From Deltaproteobacteria bacterium (GTDB lineage: Bacteria > Desulfobacterota > Binatia > HRBIN30 > JACQVA1): a stretch of 35,349 bases of DNA. The notes under the pieces were generated by a model. It did not search any database and was not told where the DNA came from. It worked only from the letters and a program-made list of their open reading frames with translations. The DNA is taken from assembly GCA_016210005.1 (NCBI GenBank), contig JACQVA010000158.1, positions 139,180 through 174,528 on the forward strand. The letters are read 5' to 3'. Made by a program: the position numbers and the translations under genes. Below, piece after piece: positions 24,037 to 31,163 of this stretch (the stretch's first letter is position 1; every line of letters starts with the position of its first letter).

Positions 24037-24600
24037 TCAGAAGTCGCCGAAGTCGGGTGGCTGATCCTCTTGATACATGACCATCACCATCCGTTTGCCC
24101 GGATTCTTCGGGTCCTCGGTTACGGTCAGGTTGAGGATCGTGTTGCCGCGGCGGAAGCCCAAGAACGATTGCTCCTTGCCTTGGTAGTTCTGCTCTAGCG
24201 TCCAGCCCTTCTCGCGCAGGTCCTGCTCGTAGAAGTCGTACACCTGGCTCTTCTCCTGTTCGGTGCGGACCAGCACGGCACGGGCGTCGGCGGGCAGCCG
24301 CTGAACGCCGGTGATTTCAGCGTCCTTCATCAGGGTAACGTCGGCGGGGAAATCGGAGGGCAGCGTGCCTTCCGGTTCGGCGCCGGGGCCGGGCGTAATC
24401 TCGGACGTCGGGGCCGGTGGCAGCGTTGGCGCTACCAGCACAGTCGGGGCGATTACGGTGCGCCGCCCCGCAACATGGAAGCCGGCCGGCCGTTGCGTGG
24501 GGCTGCCGGCGACCTGTTCGACCTGCTGGCGGCAGGTGCATGAGCTGATGAGGCTGCCGGCGAACAGCAGTGGTAGCCAGCGGTAGTACTTGTAGCGCAT
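24037..24600 (-). CDS. Small lipoprotein of unknown function
   Basis: 187 residues. MRYKYYRWLPLLFAGSLISSC is a lipoprotein signal with the lipidated Cys at 21. A Pro/Ala/Thr-rich linker (~40-80) leads to a compact C-terminal domain (SDFPADVTLMKDAEITGV, VYDFYEQDLREKGWTLEQN, FLGFRRGNTILNLTVTED). The domain looks like a small alpha/beta module of the kind that follows P-rich linkers in periplasmic lipoproteins. A good ribosome site (AGGAGGAG) precedes the ATG. It is transcribed away from the zinc-ribbon gene. Function unknown. Confidence 0.75.
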   Translation of the reverse strand: MRYKYYRWLPLLFAGSLISSCTCRQQVEQVAGSPTQRPAGFHVAGRRTVIAPTVLVAPTLPPAPTSEITPGPGAEPEGTLPSDFPADVTLMKDAEITGVQRLPADARAVLVRTEQEKSQVYDFYEQDLREKGWTLEQNYQGKEQSFLGFRRGNTILNLTVTEDPKNPGKRMVMVMYQEDQPPDFGDF

Positions 24601-24941
24601 CCCTTCACTCTCCTCCTCGGCGCCGCATTGGCCGCCGATTATTCACGAAAACAACCGCCAAGAGAAGGCGGCCACGCGGCTTGCGCGCGGCCGCTTGCAC
24701 GGCGTTCACCGCACACCTGCCAGCGCGGCGGGCTGGTTGGCACGTTGGGGGATTGCTGCTAGGGTCCACTCGCGATGATCTCCCGCGTTTTTCCGGCCCG
24801 AAGTCAGCCGTATGCGCTTGGGACGCCTGCCTCCCGGACACTATTCAAGCGGCGGCACAGATACCGGCGCGATTCAGCTCGCTTGGCGCAGCGCCGCAGC
24901 GATCAACACCGGGCCGGCAGCCGGTCTTATTCGAGGGCTTG
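24601..24941. other. Divergent intergenic region, 341 nt
   Basis: Lies between the minus-strand lipoprotein and the plus-strand zinc-ribbon/TPR gene. The plus-strand frame is open upstream of ATG 24942, but that part is low-complexity in composition, without homology features, and lies before a ribosome site (GAGGG). One promoter candidate for the plus gene is listed separately. No clear promoter for the minus gene and no RNA gene was seen. Confidence 0.45.
24737..24765 (+). promoter_or_regulatory. Candidate promoter for the zinc-ribbon/TPR gene
   Basis: TTGGCA (24737-24742), 17-nt spacer, TAGGGT (24760-24765). The -35 box matches five of six consensus positions; the -10 box is weak. The leader would be about 170 nt, which is long. 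Confidence 0.3.
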
Positions 24942-26090
24942 ATGGCCGAGGCCAAGTTCTGTAGCCACTGCGGTACCAAGCTGCTAACCACCGCGCGCTT
25001 CTGCATCGAGTGTGGCACGGCGTTAGCCGGCGGCCAGGGAGCCGGCCCAGCGCGCTTGGCACTCGGGCGCTACGCCCCGATCTTGGTTGTCGCCGTGGTA
25101 GTGCTGATCAGCAGCGCGGCGATCACGATCGGCTGGCTCAACCCCAAGACCCCGCCGTCGGTGCCCTCACGCAAGGGCGGCGCGCCCGCGGCCCCGGCAC
25201 CGGTTGGCCAGTTGCCCGAGGGGCATCCCCCGATCGCGCTGCCGGACGACGTCAAGAAGACCATCGCCGAAATGGCCAAGGCCGCCGAAGCCCAGCCGGA
25301 CAACGTCCAGCTCTGGCAGCAGCTCGCCGAGGTGCAGTACCGCGCCGGACAGGTTGATCCGGCGTACTTGGAAGCCTCGCAGCGCTCGTATCAGCAGGTG
25401 CTGGAGCGCGACCCCAACCACACCGACGCCTTGCGCAATTCGGGCAACGTTGCTTTCGACCGCGATCAGCCGCAGCAGGCGATTGATTTCTACACGCGCT
25501 ACTTGGCGTTGAAGCCCGACGATCTCAACGTGCTGACCGATCGCGCCACCATGCAGCTGGCCGCGGGCGAGACCGAAGCGGCGATCGCCGAGTATCAGAA
25601 GATCCTGGCCGGGAGCCCGTCTTTCTTTCAGGCCCAATTCAACCTGGGCCTAGCTTTTCAAAAAACCGGCAAGGTCACCGAAGCCGTGGCGGCGCTGCAG
25701 CAGGCGCGCCAGTTGGCGGCCGACGAGCGCACCCGCAAGCAGGTCGATCAGGTGCTCGCGCGTGTTGCCGGCAGCGCGGCGGCGCCCGCCGCCGGCAGCG
25801 TTGGTGCGCCAGCGGGCAGCTTGCGCACCGAGCTCGAGCACTTCTTCCGCAGCCATCAGATCCTCGCCGCCAAACTCGACCGGCTCGAATGGACCAGCGA
25901 CACCGAGCTGCGCGTGTTGGTGCACGACTTCCCGCTGGCGGCGATGCCCGAGGATGTGCGCACGCGCTTTGCCGACCGTATCCGCAGTCAACTCCAAGAA
26001 CAGAAGACCGCCCGGGGGCTCACTGCCAGCGTTACAGTACAACTGGTTGACAGCACCTCGGGTGAGCTGCTCGATACCATTCGCGAGTAG
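24942..26090 (+). CDS. Zinc-ribbon, single-pass membrane protein with TPR repeats
   Basis: 382 residues. It opens with a double zinc ribbon (C7-S-H-C10, C21-I-E-C24), then one membrane helix (~45-66, ILVVAVVVLISSAAITIGWL) and a Pro-rich linker. TPR-like repeats at ~100-260 follow (QVLERDPNHTDALRNSGNVAF, YLALKPDDLNVLTDRATMQL, ILAGSPSFFQAQFNLGLAFQ). The C-terminal ~90-residue alpha/beta domain (LDRLEWTSDTELRVLVHDFP, VRTRFADRIRSQLQ) is unrecognised. The topology puts the ribbon in the cytoplasm and the TPRs in the periplasm. TPRs suggest a scaffold for protein assembly; partners unknown. ATG 24942 is chosen as the first Met directly before the ribbon. Confidence 0.8.
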   Translation: MAEAKFCSHCGTKLLTTARFCIECGTALAGGQGAGPARLALGRYAPILVVAVVVLISSAAITIGWLNPKTPPSVPSRKGGAPAAPAPVGQLPEGHPPIALPDDVKKTIAEMAKAAEAQPDNVQLWQQLAEVQYRAGQVDPAYLEASQRSYQQVLERDPNHTDALRNSGNVAFDRDQPQQAIDFYTRYLALKPDDLNVLTDRATMQLAAGETEAAIAEYQKILAGSPSFFQAQFNLGLAFQKTGKVTEAVAALQQARQLAADERTRKQVDQVLARVAGSAAAPAAGSVGAPAGSLRTELEHFFRSHQILAAKLDRLEWTSDTELRVLVHDFPLAAMPEDVRTRFADRIRSQLQEQKTARGLTASVTVQLVDSTSGELLDTIRE

Positions 26091-26155
26091 TGCCGGCCCG
26101 ACCAATTCCAGCGCGCACCGCCAAGGGCCAGAGGGTGAGCCCTCCCGCCGCCGCC

Positions 26156-26761
26156 ATGAGCCGGAGATTCTTTGCCCGTGACGCGCTGACGCTGGCGCAG
26201 GCGCTCTTGGGAGCCGTGCTGGTGCACGAAGCTCCCGACGGCACCGCCGCCGGCCGCATCGTCGAAGCCGAGGCCTACCGCGGCCCCGAGGACCGCGCGG
26301 CCCATTCCTACGGCGGCCGGCGCACGCCGCGCAACGAGGTCATGTACGGCCCCGCCGGCCACGCCTACGTCTACTTCATCTACGGGATGCACTACTGCTT
26401 CAACGTCGTGGCGGCCGGCCGCGATCAGCCCGAGGCGGTGTTGATCCGGGCTCTGGAGCCGCTCGCCGGAGTTGAGCTGATGCGCGCGCGCCGTGGGGTG
26501 AACGAGGCGATGCCGCCCGCTGCCCTCGCCCGCGGTCCTGCTAACCTTTGTCGGGCGCTGGGTATTGATCGGCGGCTGAATGGCGCCAACCTGCTCAGCG
26601 GGCCGCTGCGAATCGAGCGCGGGGCCGCGCTCGCCACCGAGCGGATCGTGGCAGCCACCCGCGTCGGCGTCGCTTACGCGGGCGAGCACGCCTTACGATT
26701 GTGGCGATTCTACGACCGCACTAGCGCCGCGGTTTCGGCTCGAGCTCGCCCACCGCGCTAG
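26156..26761 (+). CDS. DNA-3-methyladenine glycosylase (AAG/MPG family)
   Basis: 201 residues. The core IVEAEAYRGPEDRAAHSYGG, RRTPRNEVMYGPAGHAYVY and FIYGMHYCFNVV matches the human AAG-type fold, with the catalytic Glu in EAEAYRGPED. ARGPANLCRALGI is the DNA-binding/active-site block. It removes alkylated purines such as 3-methyladenine in base excision repair. ATG 26156 (MSRRFFARDALTLAQALLG) is the family-like start; a GTG 21 nt upstream is an alternative. It ends 18 nt from the stop of the convergent cytochrome gene. Confidence 0.93.
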   Translation: MSRRFFARDALTLAQALLGAVLVHEAPDGTAAGRIVEAEAYRGPEDRAAHSYGGRRTPRNEVMYGPAGHAYVYFIYGMHYCFNVVAAGRDQPEAVLIRALEPLAGVELMRARRGVNEAMPPAALARGPANLCRALGIDRRLNGANLLSGPLRIERGAALATERIVAATRVGVAYAGEHALRLWRFYDRTSAAVSARARPPR

Positions 26762-26779
26762 GCCAGCCCGCGTCTTGCT

Positions 26780-28099
26780 TCAGTCGCGCTTGCTGGCGGG
26801 CTTGGCTACGTCGGGCTTCTTGCCGGGAGTCTGGCGGTCATAATACAAGGTCTTGTGACATCCCGGTGAGCAGCCGCCGCCGGTCTCGGTCTTGACGAAG
26901 CGCAACGGCAGATTCCATTTTCCGAACGGCACGCTCTCTGCGATCAGCTTGGGTTGGGAGCTGCCGTGCATGTCGTGACAGAGCCGGCAGCTGCGCCCCT
27001 TCTGTTTGTTGTTCACGTGCAGGTAGTGGAGGTTCTTGTCCCCGTCCCTGAAGTTGGTGGCGAACGAGGTGTCCGGATACTGTAGCAGGTCGCGTTTGTG
27101 GCAACTGAAACAGAGCGCAAATTCGGTTTCGGTGTAGGGCACGTAGGGATCGGTCGGGAAGGCCTTGGCCAGCAGCTTCGCGTTCTGGCTGCCGTGTGGA
27201 TCATGGCAGCGCGTACACTTGCCGTCGTTGTTGGGGCCATGGAGCACGGTCATGTTCTTGGTGATGACGGTGCTGTGACAGCTCAAGCAGGTCTCCTTGA
27301 GCGGATTGAGCAAGAGCTTCTCGTGGTCGCCGGCATGGGGCGAATGGCAGGCCGCGCAGCCCTGCTCGCCCTTGACGGCGGCATGAACCACCGGCGCCTG
27401 CGTGATCTTCTCCCCGATCTCGCCGTGGCAGAGGAAGCACAGCTGCGCTCCTGCTTCCGCCAGCATCTTCGGGTGGGCGGCACCGTGCGGGTTGTGGCAC
27501 GAAGTGCAGCCGCCCTGGAGCGCGGGATGCAGGTTCTTCTTCTTCACCATTTCCGGCACGTCGAGATGGCAGCCGGCACACAGCTCCTCGCCTTGCTTCA
27601 GCAGCAGGGTCTTGGCGTCGGACTCGTGCGCGGCGTGGCAGGCGGTGCAGGCGCCGGCGGAGACCGGGCCATGGACAACCTTGAAGTCGACGTGGTCGGC
27701 GTGACAGATCGCACACAGATCCTTCAGCGGCTGGGTCAGCAGCTTGGGTTCGTCGGCCGCGTGGGGGTTGTGGCAGGTGCTGCACATCCCTTCCTTGGCG
27801 GGCGGATGCACCTCCGCCTTGCTGCCGAATTTCTCGTGGCAGGTGTAACACAGCTCGGGCTGCTCCTGCGTCAGCTTGAAGGTGTTCTGGCCCTTCTTGG
27901 GATGCGGCGTCGCTATCGACTCGTGACAGCCCTCGCAATTCTCCGCGATCGGGTGGACATTCTGACCCTTCAGCAGGGCCGCGTGGCACTTGCCGGAGAC
28001 GCAACCCTCCTCGGCAGCGGCAGCCACGCCCGGCAGCCAGAACCGGCACAGCAGGAGCGAAGCCAGCAGCAGGCCTGTACCAACATCCCTGTGATTCAT
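26780..28099 (-). CDS. Multihaem c-type cytochrome, 13 CXXCH plus 2 expanded motifs
   Basis: 439 residues with a signal peptide (LLLASLLLCRFWLPGVAAAAEEG, cleavage AAA/EE). Thirteen CXXCH motifs lie at fairly even spacing, most with the doubled-CXXCH form CxxCHxPH or CxxCHxxH. There is also a CX4CH (CVSGKCH) at the very N-terminus and a CX3CH (CSPGCH) at the end, so up to 15 haems. This is the doubled-CXXCH/cytochrome c3-like group, built as a wire of stacked haems. Located in the periplasm or, if secreted further, on the surface. ATG 28099 is preferred to the Met seven codons upstream because AGGAAAGGG precedes it. It is the last gene of the cytochrome-barrel operon. Confidence 0.93.
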   Translation of the reverse strand: MNHRDVGTGLLLASLLLCRFWLPGVAAAAEEGCVSGKCHAALLKGQNVHPIAENCEGCHESIATPHPKKGQNTFKLTQEQPELCYTCHEKFGSKAEVHPPAKEGMCSTCHNPHAADEPKLLTQPLKDLCAICHADHVDFKVVHGPVSAGACTACHAAHESDAKTLLLKQGEELCAGCHLDVPEMVKKKNLHPALQGGCTSCHNPHGAAHPKMLAEAGAQLCFLCHGEIGEKITQAPVVHAAVKGEQGCAACHSPHAGDHEKLLLNPLKETCLSCHSTVITKNMTVLHGPNNDGKCTRCHDPHGSQNAKLLAKAFPTDPYVPYTETEFALCFSCHKRDLLQYPDTSFATNFRDGDKNLHYLHVNNKQKGRSCRLCHDMHGSSQPKLIAESVPFGKWNLPLRFVKTETGGGCSPGCHKTLYYDRQTPGKKPDVAKPASKRD

Positions 28100-28133
28100 G
28101 CGCCGATCCCTTTCCTGCATGTGCCCGAGCCCA

Positions 28134-30008
28134 TCACGGATAGGAAGTGCCGTCGTGAACTACACCGTGACACACGAGCGTACAACTTCCTGAGAAGACC
28201 CCGCCAACCGCCGGCGGGCAACCGGAGTCGATCGTGGCGGTATCGCCGTCGCAGAACAGCGGGTACAAACCCGCCTTGGGCAAGACGATCCTGGTATCGA
28301 AGTTGATGAGATGCGTGTGCGACCCCGTCTGCCGCGCGCCGAACTCGTTGACTCCGTGCGCGTCGTGACAGGCCGAGCAGGGCGCGCCGGCTGCCAGATG
28401 TCCGCTGTGGCCGCCCCCGGAAGCCGTCGTCCGCATCGTCTTCTTACGGAAACTTACGTCGTTCATAATGCTCGATCGGTTATGGCAACGGTAACAGAGG
28501 GCATAGTTATCGTAGCTCTCCGGAGTGTAGTCTGCGGTCTCGTAACGTTCCTTCAAGATCGGCGCAAACGCCGAGCCGTGGGGCCCGCTGGCACCGCCCT
28601 CGTCGTCGGCGTGGCAGGTGGTGCAATAGATCATCGCCGACGGACTCATGCTGGGTTCGAGCGGCGAGGGAATGCTGGGAATGTTCAGGTTCCTGCCCAT
28701 GCTGACAACCGGGTGGTACGAGGGGTTGGCGGCATCGAAGGCCCGCCGGGTATTGGTGACGGCGAGCACGCGGGGAACGTAGTTGAGGTCCGGGGTGTTG
28801 TCACCATGGCACTTGAAGCAAACCTCGTATTCATAGGTCACTGAACGGATCTCCATGCCGTTGCGATCGACGCCGCTGACCGCTCGCAGCAGGCCCGAAG
28901 CATACGGGGCCTGGGCCTTGCCCCGAGCGGTGAAATGCGGGTTGTGGCAATCGGCGCAAGCAATGCTGCGCACACCTGAGCGTGCCGCCCCGCCGGGCAG
29001 CTGGAGGGCCAGCGCGAAGGCACCGAGGGGCTCGTGGTGGGCGGAGGGCTTGCGTGTTTGGCGGGCAATATCGACCATCCCGGCAGCCGCGCGCCCCGGG
29101 GCGCCGACAGCTGCACGCGCGGTGGTCGCGTGCGGCTCACCTGGTGCTGAGCTGTGGCAACCGGCGCTGGTGCAAGAAAACGGATCCGGCGGCGCGGCGG
29201 TGAAATTCAGCAACTGCTCCGCGGTCGGGGCGAAATGGGGTGTATGGCAGGCCTCGCAGCCCCACTCGTTCAGCTGCGTGTAGGTGGGCCAGGTCTTCGG
29301 CGGCCGCGGCAGAATCCCGACCACCGAAGCGGTCGAGGTCGCGTGTGCCGAGCTGCTCCATCCCGTCAGCTGATGGCAACTGGTGCATAGCGCTGAGTAG
29401 CGGTTGTCCTTCAACAGGAACTTCTCGTAGCGGTCACTGTGCGGGTCGTGACAAGTGGTGCAATGCACCTCGTCGGCGCCGCCGTACACCAGCTCGGGCG
29501 GCGGCGAGAGCGCCAGCTCGGGATTGGGCAGGGCATTGTGGTAAGCGAAGGACACCGGGTGGTGGCCGGATAAGTCCAAACCGAAACTCGAGTGACTGCC
29601 GAGCGCGGCGCTGGCCATGCCGATGCCGCCGACCGGGTTAACCACCGCGCCCAGCGCGATCGTGCCGTCATGACAGCTCAGACAGAGCTTGCTGGCACCC
29701 GAAGGTTGCGGCAGCGGGCCGGCGCGCAAGGTCGGGCTCGCATAGACGGTGTAGACCTGCGGCTCGAGCTCCTTGTTCCACAGCGGCGACAGCGGGGTGG
29801 CGTTGTGCGGGGTGTGACAAAAGATGCAGATGCGGGTTTCCGTCAGCGCCTGCACCGGCCCGGGGCCCGACACCGACAGATTGTGCGGGGTGCGGGCCAT
29901 GTCGGACGGGCTCTGCGCCTCGACACCACGACCCAGGCCGATCGCGAGCAGACAAAGAACCTGGACAGTCAGCGTGAGGCAACCGGCGATCAGACGAAGT
30001 CGCGTCAT
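28134..30008 (-). CDS. Multihaem c-type cytochrome, 10 CXXCH plus 2 expanded motifs
   Basis: 624 residues; signal peptide MTRLRLIAGCLTLTVQVLC continuing to VEA/QSP. Ten CXXCH motifs (CIFCH, CLSCH, CTTCH, CTSCH, CEACH, CADCH, CFKCH, CTTCH, CYRCH, CSACH), a CX4CH (CTSAGCH) and a CX3CH (CTLVCH) near the C-terminus give up to 12 haems. The N-terminal CIFCHTPHNA block with LCLSCHDGTIALGAV is typical of doubled-CXXCH cytochromes of the surface electron-transfer type. Longer, haem-free stretches between motifs (for example ~290-360) suggest extra beta-rich domains. The gene is 34 nt upstream of the next cytochrome. ATG 30008 is preferred over the GTG four codons earlier. Confidence 0.93.
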   Translation of the reverse strand: MTRLRLIAGCLTLTVQVLCLLAIGLGRGVEAQSPSDMARTPHNLSVSGPGPVQALTETRICIFCHTPHNATPLSPLWNKELEPQVYTVYASPTLRAGPLPQPSGASKLCLSCHDGTIALGAVVNPVGGIGMASAALGSHSSFGLDLSGHHPVSFAYHNALPNPELALSPPPELVYGGADEVHCTTCHDPHSDRYEKFLLKDNRYSALCTSCHQLTGWSSSAHATSTASVVGILPRPPKTWPTYTQLNEWGCEACHTPHFAPTAEQLLNFTAAPPDPFSCTSAGCHSSAPGEPHATTARAAVGAPGRAAAGMVDIARQTRKPSAHHEPLGAFALALQLPGGAARSGVRSIACADCHNPHFTARGKAQAPYASGLLRAVSGVDRNGMEIRSVTYEYEVCFKCHGDNTPDLNYVPRVLAVTNTRRAFDAANPSYHPVVSMGRNLNIPSIPSPLEPSMSPSAMIYCTTCHADDEGGASGPHGSAFAPILKERYETADYTPESYDNYALCYRCHNRSSIMNDVSFRKKTMRTTASGGGHSGHLAAGAPCSACHDAHGVNEFGARQTGSHTHLINFDTRIVLPKAGLYPLFCDGDTATIDSGCPPAVGGVFSGSCTLVCHGVVHDGTSYP

Positions 30009-30044
30009 ATTAACACCCACAGGACACTAGCCCCGAACCGGCTC

Positions 30045-31121
30045 CTAGTCGGCCGCCGCGCCGGCGTACCGTTCGGTGATGCGAAACACCTGGATGCGCC
30101 GGTTGTAGGCGTCGCACACATAAAGTTCGTTATCGTCACTTATGAACGCGCCCGCCGGCAGCCAGAACTCCCCGAAGTCGGTACCGCGCCGGCCCAGGGT
30201 CAGCAGGAAATCGCCGCGGCGGTTGAAGAGCTGGACGTGGTCGAAGAGGCCGTCGACGACGTAAATGATGCCGTCACGGTCCACCGCCACCCCCTTGGGT
30301 ATGGCCAAATCACCGGAGCCGTCACCGTGATGGCCGAAGGAGCCCAGCGCCTTACCATCTTCGTCGAAGACCGCGATCCTGAAATTGAGCGAATCGGTCA
30401 CGAAGAGATCACCGGAGGCGGCCCGAAAGATGTGCGTGGGAAAATTAAAGCGGCCTTCGCTCGCACCGCGCCCGCCGAACGAGAAGGCCAGCTCGCCGTT
30501 CTTCCTGAAGGCATGAATCCTGTTCGCCAGCGTATCGACGACGTAGAGCAGCTTCTTGCCGGGGCTGTAAGCTATGCCGGTCGGCCGCTGCAACGGCTGG
30601 GTGCCGGCCGCCCTCACGGCAAACAGCAGCGTCCCGTCGGCGTCGAACACCAATACCTTTCCGGCCGAATCGCACAAGTAGAGGCGCAACTCCTCGTCGA
30701 AGATCAGACCGACCGGTGAACTGATGGCTTCAGTTTCCGAGCCCGCCAGCTGTAGGTAGCGCTGAGTAGCGGGCAAGTAGAGGTGCACTCGCCGCCGTCC
30801 CATATCGGCGACCGCCAGGCGGCCGTCGTGGCCGGCGGCGACAGCCACCGGCAGAACGAAGGCATTGCGGTCCGCGGCTTCGCTGCCGAAAACGATGGCG
30901 CGCAGGAGCGTGCCGGAGTCCGTCTGGCGGGTCAGGCCGGTCAGCGAGCGGACGTAAGTCAGCTTGGCCCGGTTCGGCTGGTACGGCCACTGCAAAGCGA
31001 TCTCGGGTTGGGCCGCCTGCAGGTTCCATTTCGCGGCACAGCCTAGCGCCAAGAAGGCGAGCCCACCGACCAGGCTCGTGCATCGCCAGCAAGCACCCGC
31101 GCGATCGTTAGACCTCAGCAT
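30045..31121 (-). CDS. NHL-repeat beta-propeller lipoprotein
   Basis: 358 residues. Signal with a lipobox-like end LAFLALGC (Cys28). The rest is a six-blade NHL-type propeller with repeats such as VAADMGRRRVHLYLPATQRY-like blades, GIAYSPGKKLLYVVDTLANRIHAF, ASGDLFVTDSLNFRIAVFDEDG, GVAVDRDGIIYVVDGLFDHVQLF and AFISDDNELYVCDAYNRRIQVF. NHL propellers bind proteins or ligands and carry no haem. Its place between the barrel and the two large cytochromes suggests an outer-membrane-anchored accessory of the complex. A second, divergent NHL lipoprotein lies at 33933-35099. Gaps to both neighbours are about 40 nt. Confidence 0.87.
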   Translation of the reverse strand: MLRSNDRAGACWRCTSLVGGLAFLALGCAAKWNLQAAQPEIALQWPYQPNRAKLTYVRSLTGLTRQTDSGTLLRAIVFGSEAADRNAFVLPVAVAAGHDGRLAVADMGRRRVHLYLPATQRYLQLAGSETEAISSPVGLIFDEELRLYLCDSAGKVLVFDADGTLLFAVRAAGTQPLQRPTGIAYSPGKKLLYVVDTLANRIHAFRKNGELAFSFGGRGASEGRFNFPTHIFRAASGDLFVTDSLNFRIAVFDEDGKALGSFGHHGDGSGDLAIPKGVAVDRDGIIYVVDGLFDHVQLFNRRGDFLLTLGRRGTDFGEFWLPAGAFISDDNELYVCDAYNRRIQVFRITERYAGAAAD

Positions 31122-31163
31122 AACGCCACCTTGCCTTACTGCCTTACTTGGCCCGCGCCGCTT

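Noticed and set aside
24738-24757. Possible sigma54 promoter TGGCAC ... TTGCT
   Set aside because: The spacing between the two boxes is 9 nt instead of 5, so it does not fit the -24/-12 consensus.
27098-28306. Long plus-strand open frame opposite the 13-haem cytochrome
   Set aside because: The minus strand carries 13 CXXCH motifs and a signal peptide; the plus frame is low-complexity Gly/Val/Leu-rich and lacks a ribosome site.
30076-31088. CWRC near the start of the NHL lipoprotein as a haem motif
   Set aside because: It is not followed by His and lies within the signal peptide.
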